Below, one piece after another: positions 57,977 to 64,000 of a stretch of 64,000 nucleotides of DNA. The DNA comes from Gonocerus acuteangulatus (taxonomy: Eukaryota > Arthropoda > Insecta > Hemiptera > Coreidae): the NCBI GenBank assembly GCA_946811695.1, contig OX328125.1:106463847-106527846 (forward strand). Direction: 5' to 3'. The position numbers and the translations under genes are program-made. A model generated the notes under the pieces. It did no database searches. It worked only from the letters and a program-made list of their open reading frames with translations, and had not been told where the DNA came from. How positions within the stretch are numbered: the stretch's first letter is position 1; the number at the start of each line of letters is the position of its first letter.

Positions 57977-59524
57977 GAGGAAGGTGTTGTACCTTTGACC
58001 ACTTTGCACAATTGAATTTTTTTTTAGCTTGAATATTAAGGCTAAATTCATTTTTTTTTTATTTCATTGTAGTTAGTATCCTATTGTTTATCTTTTTTAA
58101 TTTTTTCAAGGTTCTAACTTTGCATTTAATATTTTTTATTCATTTTTAAAAAAATAATCGTACCATGGGGTGTTGTACCTCTGACTACGTAAAAACAACA
58201 AAGCAGTGCAGAAAAAATATTGTATTGAGTAATATTATAATTAATTGTAAGTTTAATAAATACAGGACATGGATGTAAGCATAGTAAAAAGCTATTATTG
58301 ATATCATGTTATGCTTAATATGTTGAAAAATCCACTGAAATCGGTAACGTTTTAATTTTCAAGCAGATCCACTAGCAATAGTAGGGTATGGAAGTTAAGC
58401 CACAATGTCTTCAACATCAATATCATACAAATTTTCATCTTCTCTCGTAAACTTGTCACTTAAAGTTTGTTTTTTTCAAATATTGGATCTTAAACATTGG
58501 ACATTTAATACCACAGATCTCTGTGACTAAATATGTAATAGTCTTTTTACTTTTATTTTTAACAAGTATAAAATTTCCATTTTCCAAATCATATTTTTCA
58601 AATTGTTACTGGTTATCGACTTAACTCAGGACATTTATCAGACAGATCAACGTTACTTTCTCCTGAAGAAATTTCCGTGTCAGTATCAGAATCTGAATTC
58701 TCATTAGAATAATTTTCTTTATATTTACCACTTTTTTAGGAAGGGGTTTATTTGTATGCGGTGTCTTACATTTAGGGTGGTGCTTTCATTTTTTTTTTTT
58801 CACCTTCAGTAATTAGCTTTTCAGAAATATCTGTCAGGATACGAGGTTTCCCTTTAGGCTGGCCCCTATTTGACATTTTCCTTCCTCCGCTTTTTGATGA
58901 GGTCTTAAAACTTTAGGTGAAACGATAAGGGGCGATATGTTTGACCTGCTACACTGAGGATTAATAAAGTCAGTTTGAACTTATTTAATTTATTATTTTT
59001 GAAATTCTTTGAACAATTGAAGAAACCAATATTAATTTATTTAAAAAAATTGTAGCAGAAGAACATAAAAGTTGAATTATGTAAAAATTACTCAAAGGTG
59101 TTGTACCTTTGACCTGGTCAAAGGTACAACAACTAGTCGTGGTCATAGGTACAACACCCTGGTAGTGTAAATTAAAATTCATGCTAAAAATTTTAGGGTT
59201 AAGATAAATCAATTTCGGAAGCTACACCATGTTTCTTATTGTAATAGCTACTTTGTCAAATGATTTCCATCTAAAAAGACTTAATACAAAAAATATTATG
59301 AGGCAAAACGTCATCAATAAATAACTTAAATTTTTATGATAGAAATGGATAAGTATTTTTTGTAAAGAATCCTCTTTGACTTGAATAATCCAAAGTAGGT
59401 TACACAAGCCCTCTAATGAAGGAGCTAAACACTGATTACACCAAAATTTATAAAATGTTGCTACGTGCCGCGACAGCCTCAGTGGTTAAAGGTACAAGAC
59501 GGTCAGAGGTACAACACCTTCCCC
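57977..59524 (-). mobile_element. Pogo/jerky-like DNA transposon relic
   Basis: Terminal inverted repeats GAGGAAGGTGTTGTACCTTT (left) and GGGGAAGGTGTTGTACCTCT (right, complement), then GACC, with TA on each side (57975-57976, 59525-59526). The motif GGTGTTGTACCTTTGACC recurs inside at 58169, 59097 and, inverted, at about 59116 and 59137. The coding part is a decayed C-terminal tail only. TA duplication and the tail suit the Tc1/mariner/pogo superfamily. Confidence 0.6.
58400..58905 (-). pseudogene. Decayed C-terminal tail of a pogo/jerky-like transposase
   Basis: On the minus strand: SGGRKMSNRGQPKGKPRILT, DISEKLITEGE, then after frame breaks an acidic stretch NENSDSDTDTEISSGES, then GNFILVKNKSKKTITYLVTE, ICGIKCPMFKIQYLKKT and DENLYDIDVEDIVA. 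Insect jerky/pogo transposases commonly end with a basic RGK-xxLTDTPEK segment, an acidic stretch and a short beta-rich domain, which fits. The DDE core is not found, so this is not functional. The assignment is from memory of the family pattern. Confidence 0.45.
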
Positions 59525-59547
59525 TACACACACACACATTTATATAT

Positions 59548-60686
59548 TGTGGTGTTTTGGATTTGGCAAGAAAAAGAAAATTGAATTATATTTAAAAATT
59601 ATTATAGAAAAAGTTGATTTAGAAAGTTTATATTATATTTTCATTATATCTCAGGGTTCATTTAATATTACCAAACTCACCACGTACTGATTTATGAATA
59701 AAACCATTTGAATAATTAATTTAATTTAATAAATTTCCTGAAAGAAAAGCATGAGAAATATATTATTAGTACCACTTCTTACCATCTGTCCTTTTATGTG
59801 TTGAGACCATATTAAATACCAGGAGAAAGGTTCATTATAAATAAAATAGAGTTGGAAACAAATGACTTATATTGAATAAAAGATTTGGCATGGCTGTGAT
59901 ATAAAATAAAATATAAAAAAGAAAAGGTGCTTGACTCACATAATTGTATCAATGTTGGGTTATTTAAGAAAAGTTAGAACATAATTAAAATATTAAATTA
60001 TAAATATTGGCCATTATGAAATTTTAGATAGCTTTTGAATTTAATTGAAGATTGGCAGTTATTGAGGTATACTCAGCTTATGATACGGATGATGTTCTGG
60101 AAGTGAAGAGGTAGACTGGTTGTAGTTATGTCGGCATGTTGAGGAGAATGATGGTCTGCTGCTAGATCATGGAGTGGTGTCTGGCCATCCTGTGAAGATG
60201 AAGTGAGAGCTTGGTGTCGGCTGACCAGCTGGTTCTGCAAGGAGATCGTGTGCCCTTCGCCTCTGGTGCTCCAATGATATCGAGTGGTGGGGGAAGGCCC
60301 TTTTTATGGAGGCGTTACTCCCACCATACCAAGGGTGTCTGTCTTCAGCGATCTCCACCTGGATTTTCAAAGGGCAACTTTTGGAAGCACCTCTATTCTT
60401 ATCTTCCTGGGAAACTTGTATCTCTCGATGCCTTATCGCTCCTAGCCGAGACATTTGGACTCTTCTTTTACTTCACACTGCCTTTAAAAAAATAAATACT
60501 GCCAAGCTAAGCACTGCCTATTGCTATCCCTTTTATTACTCTTTTATTTATTTAATTGGTTGACAAAAGATAATATTTGTGATGGACTTATGGAATATAA
60601 CTTAGCCTTTATTTTGAATAGGAATGCTACTCTTTGCTATGCCAGAAACTGACTCTTTCTAGAGCACCCCCTTTTAGATCATTACA
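59548..60686 (-). mobile_element. Solo LTR, family L1
   Basis: 1139 bp, TGTGGTGTTTTGG...CATTACA as written, with ATAT on both sides. Closest to the copy at 6860-8008. No internal region is attached. Confidence 0.75.
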
Positions 60687-60696
60687 ATATATATAT

Positions 60697-61346
60697 TGTA
60701 ATGATTAATTATTTTAAAAATGATTGCGCCACGTTGGGTCGCCAATAACTGTTAAGATTAATTATTTTAATAAAAAGAATGAAACAATTGTAATTACTTT
60801 TATTATATGAATTTAAATTAATCTCAGGGATAAAAGTTCCGAGTGAATGAAGAATATAATATTGATTCTTAGACAATTCCGAAATACAAAACAATATTAA
60901 AATACATACAAATAATAATAAAAGAATCAACAATTACAAAAAAAAAACAATTTTTACCTCTAAATCAATCCGCTTCCAACAAAACCTCAATACACTCCGT
61001 ATTCCTTGGAGGAGTGCTCCGCATTCGACCACTGGTGAGAATAGAGTGACGCTTCGTTCGAGCGGGAAAGTTTGGCGTCCTTTATTTCTAAACTTCCGCA
61101 TTATGTTCGTTCATATATAGAGATAATAATTATGTTTTTTGTAACTTCAAATAATTAATTTATTATTATCTGAATGTAAATTTAATATGGATATATTGTA
61201 TACCAGTATTGTCCAAAAATATTATTAATTTTGATCGTATATAATACGATGTTATTTGTATATATGGTTTGTGATTTGCGCGGGCTTTTCAAAATATCGA
61301 TGGTTATTTGAATTTAAAAATATTTTCGTGAATGTAATATATCATT

Positions 61347-61349
<3 letters not shown>
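60697..61349 (-). mobile_element. LTR remnant of a second family (L2) with primer-binding site
   Basis: LTR of 600 bp at 60750-61349 (TGTTAAGATTAATTATT...ATCATTACA). To its left, on the minus strand, is GTTATTGGCGACCCAACGTG then GCGC, a primer-binding site like that of L1, then a scrap of LTR end (60697-60717, TGTAATGATTAATTATTTTA). The internal region has been lost. (TA)n flanks both sides. Confidence 0.65.
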
Positions 61350-61422
<73 letters not shown>

Positions 61423-61440
61423 TATATACACACACACACA
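61350..61440. repeat. (TA)n with (CA)n microsatellite
   Basis: Long TA tract, then ACACACACAC-rich. It is the remaining right half of the X core. Confidence 0.9.
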
Positions 61441-61499
61441 CAAATTTGAACCACCTATATTTTCGTGATCTAAGGGTTCTGAAACGAGAAATTTTGTGA

Positions 61500-61930
61500 A
61501 ACGAGAAAGTAAAATGATACATGTGAATATGTCTTGAAGCTTGTGAGGAGGGAAGCTGCACAGTTGCAGTCCCCACAAGGCAGAGTGATTAAATTACTCC
61601 TGGAGCTTCATTTAGAGAACAGGGTTATTTGGCATTTGATGTGAGGATAGGGATTTTATTAAAGAATTAGGATGGCCGTGTAATTTTGCATGAAATTTTT
61701 GATATAATTTTTTTTTTAAGGGTTGAATTAACAGAATATGGAGGTCGTTGTGGGGAGTCAAATTGGATACAATAATGGAGCGTCGGCTATTTTGTGGAGG
61801 ATCTTAGATTTCAATGATTCAATTTTGTAGGAGTTGGATGGCTTTGTGGATCCCTAGAGTTCTATGCCATAAGTCCACATTAGTCTGAGTATTGACATGT
61901 AAATGAGTCTTTTGTTATTAAGTGTAAGAT
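61500..61930 (-). pseudogene. Jockey-type LINE, ORF2 C-terminal fragment
   Basis: On the minus strand NKRLIYMSILRLMWTYGIEL, GSTKPSNSYKIESLKSKILH and KIADAPLLYP are typical of the region after the RT in Jockey elements (WTYGIQLWG...IQRFQSKxLRxIxDAPWY). A downstream HGHPNSLIKSLSS-like piece fits the C-terminus. Stops are present. Confidence 0.65.
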
Positions 61931-62413
61931 CTGATCGTCGGTCGAGTAAGTGTAATGTACCGTCGGTTGAGTTCGTGTCTCCTCTGAGTCATCATTCTTA
62001 AAATGTTATTTTGTCACTATTTTTGTCTTTTTTAACATAAGGTATATAGATTAAGACTTTTAGTCTTAACAATAGTTGTTTTATTACAAGTTACAAAAAA
62101 TGGATGGAATCCAGGCGCATATCAAAAAAGCCTCTTACTTCTCTGAGCGCTCAAAGATAAGTGAACAGTTAGTGTCTAGTATCTTCTTCCCTTAGAATCT
62201 AGATGGGGCATGTAGTCTTGACTCACAAGGCGCTGTATTTTAAAATAACAAGGAGCAAGGTGGGTTTATTTGAATATAGAATATACACCAGCCGATTTTC
62301 AAGAAATGAAAATTTTTCTAGAGAAATAATTGTATATCAATACTATAATTACAAAAGTTCAAAATAAAGATCAGCTTAACAATAAATAATAATCTCTGTC
62401 CTCTTCCTTTCCT
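61931..62413. other. Unassigned
   Basis: About 480 bp between two Jockey relics. No clear open frame or repeat. Confidence 0.35.
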
Positions 62414-63110
62414 CAGATTGCTGCTGTTCCACTAGGTGGCATCTTAAGTCCTATCTTATTCCTTGTTTACTCTGCTGACATGCCCACCCACCATTCCTCA
62501 ACCCTCTTTACTTTTGCTGACAATACAGCCATCCTCTCATCTAATTCAGATCCTATACTTGCTTCCAAAAACCTTCAATCCCATCTCCAACTGCTTCACC
62601 ATGGTTCACAAAATGGCGGTTAAAGTCAATCCTGAAAAATCCTCCCACATAACATTCGCCCTTCGAAGATCCAATTGCCCTTCCAATCTTTACCAGAGAG
62701 AAATCAGTGAAAAAACACAAGTTACCTATCTAGGACTTACACTTGACAGATGACTTACCTGGAGCCAACACATTCAAAAGAACATACAGGAAACAAACAG
62801 ACGTCTTAGACTACTAGTCTTTTGCTCAAAATTATCTTTACAGAACAAGAGACGGATATACACAACTATACTATAGCCCACCTGGACGTATGGCTTGGAA
62901 GTTTAGGGGTGTGCCAGGCGATCCAATATCCTACGAATCCAATCTTTCCAATCCAAAGTACACTGCAAAGTAGTCAATGCTTCATTCTACGTTTTAAACT
63001 TCACTATCCGTAACGACCTAGAAATCCCCTTTGTCCTAACCCTGTGCGAAACCCGATACTTTAACTTCCACTCCCGCTTGCCTGGTCACGACAATCCTCT
63101 AATCAATAAC
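62414..63110 (+). pseudogene. Jockey-type LINE, RT and C-terminal fragment
   Basis: Frame pieces: AAVPLGGILSPILFLVYSAD (for the usual VPQGS), TFADNTAILSSNSDP (catalytic FADD changed to FADN), WRLKVNPEKSSHITFALRR, VTYLGLTLDR, a stop, LTWSQHIQKN and an ending near LTLCETRYFNFHSRLPGHDN. Frameshifts at about 62590 and a stop at 62751 break it. The direction is opposite to the neighbouring Jockey fragment, so they are separate relics or an inverted rearrangement. Confidence 0.75.
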
Positions 63111-63126
63111 CTATCCTCATCCTCCA

Positions 63127-63185
63127 TTCCCGGTAACCCTCACTGGGGGTTATGCACCCGGTAACCCTCACCGGGGATTATGTGC
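63127..63185. repeat. Short direct repeat, about 29 bp, two copies
   Basis: CCGGTAACCCTCACCGGGGA-type unit occurs twice (63130 and 63159). Confidence 0.8.
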
Positions 63186-63224
63186 CTTATAATCTCCAGG
63201 AGATAATAATCTTAAAACATAATC

Positions 63225-63953
63225 TTACACTAAATTTTTCTTAGTTCCATAATAATTAGCTTATGTTGCCTCAACTAGAAATTCCCAAGTTGCTACATCT
63301 GAGGCCTTCTGTTTGTTTATCACTAAGCGGTTTCCCTTTTTCTTGCATTATTCTATGAAAAATGTCCGACTCACTGGAATACTCTGGTATGTAATAGTCT
63401 TAATTATCATTTCATCTATCAATTAACTTATCTTCTTCTGATATTTTTGTATTTTTATGCCTTAATTTCCTAACTGACCTGAACATAGCGTGCAGTTGCA
63501 GACTGCATATCCCACTATAAAGTACTTTAAGATTTAGGTTCGCATGATTAATTGTATAAGATTAATGACCCACCATTTAGTCAATACAATTTCAGAATTT
63601 CTTGAAAACAAAAGAATTAAACTGATCTTCATTCCCAGGCAGAACTATTTGACAATGTATTAAAATTTTTTAACATTCTTTGTCAATTGATATTTTTTAA
63701 TTAATTGTATAGTTTATGTTTATTTTAGTTTTTATGAGCAATTACTTAAATAATTAATTCTTAATAACCAATAACATTACACGGGTCACCAAAACAAAAA
63801 GTGGTTTGTGCCGGGTATCGGAAACATTTTTTCTGGCAAATTTTTTACTGCTGAACACGAATCTGAAGTCATAACGATTTTTAAATATCAATTCTAAAGT
63901 CCCAAGAAGCATTTTGTATACTATATTATAATTACCCGTGTCTTTTTACACAG
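63225..63953 (+). repeat. Segmental duplication, right copy
   Basis: Collinear with 51465-52864: TTAGTTCCATAATAATTAGC, GAAATTCCCAAGTTGCTACA, GGAATACTCTGGTATGTAAT, then the acceptor CACAG at 63953. It has no SINE. Confidence 0.75.
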
Positions 63954-64000
63954 GGCATGGAGTCTGGAATAATCTGCCTGGAATCCAGATAAAACAAGAA
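63954..64000 (+). CDS. Exon of zinc-finger gene 3 or duplicated exon (IKQE), cut by window end
   Basis: Acceptor TTTACACAG ends at 63953. The frame reads HGVWNNLPGIQIKQE with two leading bases, the same phase and text pattern as the exon at 52865 (YGASNSLLGIQIKQE). NLPGIQIKQE and its phase are kept despite silent and intron changes. It continues beyond the window. Confidence 0.6.

Larger units (their letters stand above)
54915..61496 (+). mobile_element. Family X element with a nested stack of insertions
   Basis: 5' end AAAAAAAGTCCGACTCGCAG at 54915. X text continues to the TA core at about 56671-56684 and resumes after it at 61350-61496 (CAAATTTGAACCACCTATAT...), where the 3' end is lost. 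It belongs to the same subfamily as the copy at 669-1863, sharing TATTTTCGTGATCT. Inserted are a short LTR element (55382-55830), a mariner (56685-57970), a pogo-like relic (57977-59524), a solo LTR (59548-60686) and an LTR remnant (60697-61349). Confidence 0.7.

Overview
This is a repeat-saturated, AT-rich stretch of an animal nuclear genome, most likely an arthropod and probably an insect. Introns with GT-AG splice sites, a Mos1-like mariner, Jockey/CR1-type and R2-type LINEs, tRNA-derived SINEs and a poly-C2H2 zinc-finger gene all point that way. Nothing in the window fixes the species. I see no bacterial genes, CRISPR array or operon.

Host genes. All host coding sequence that I can support is zinc-finger-type and lies on the + strand. 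A C2HC-finger exon (6030-6134) and a large terminal exon (14181-15799, about 15 intact C2H2 fingers) splice in matching phase and probably form the 3' half of one gene. Two small exons (52865-52948 and 54418-54486) carry IKQE/IKQD motifs. A third (63954 to the window end) is a diverged duplicate of the first small exon. All internal exons are symmetric phase 1-1. Together they look like a tandemly duplicated zinc-finger gene family.

Mobile DNA. The dominant component is two families of non-autonomous, Helitron/Helentron-like elements, called X and Z here. Each has a small 5' hairpin after an A-run, subterminal inverted repeats, a (TA)n microsatellite in the middle, and a strong 3' hairpin followed by CTAA. 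X copies lie at 1-391, 669-1863, 17401-20285, 23471-26762, 40451-48289, 48787-49289, 49290-50816 and 54915-61496. Z copies lie at 6684-8661 and 20481-21701. The TA cores are crowded with later insertions: a structurally intact 1286-bp Mos1-like mariner (56685-57970), a pogo/jerky-like relic (57977-59524), and LTRs of a family that duplicates ATAT or ATAG.

The same LTR family bounds a 5.7-kb non-autonomous LTR element (33668-39412) with only a gag-like coiled ORF. Other content is a degenerate R2-type LINE (2583-5760) cut by a SINE, a CR1/Jockey-type LINE inside a palindromic element (9446-13937), Jockey fragments near the right end, hAT-like MITEs, several large palindromes (28062-31075, 43759-44503, 27361-27563), and minisatellites of about 50, 74, 112 and 143 bp.

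Layout: 1-2 kb X; 2.6-5.8 kb R2-type LINE plus SINE; 6-16.3 kb zinc-finger gene with Z, LTR and LINE insertions in its intron; 17-27 kb X and Z; 28-31 kb large palindrome; 32 kb minisatellite; 33.7-39.4 kb LTR element; 40-51 kb X cluster; 51-55 kb zinc-finger exons; 55-61.5 kb X with nested insertions; 61.5-64 kb Jockey relics and the duplicated exon.
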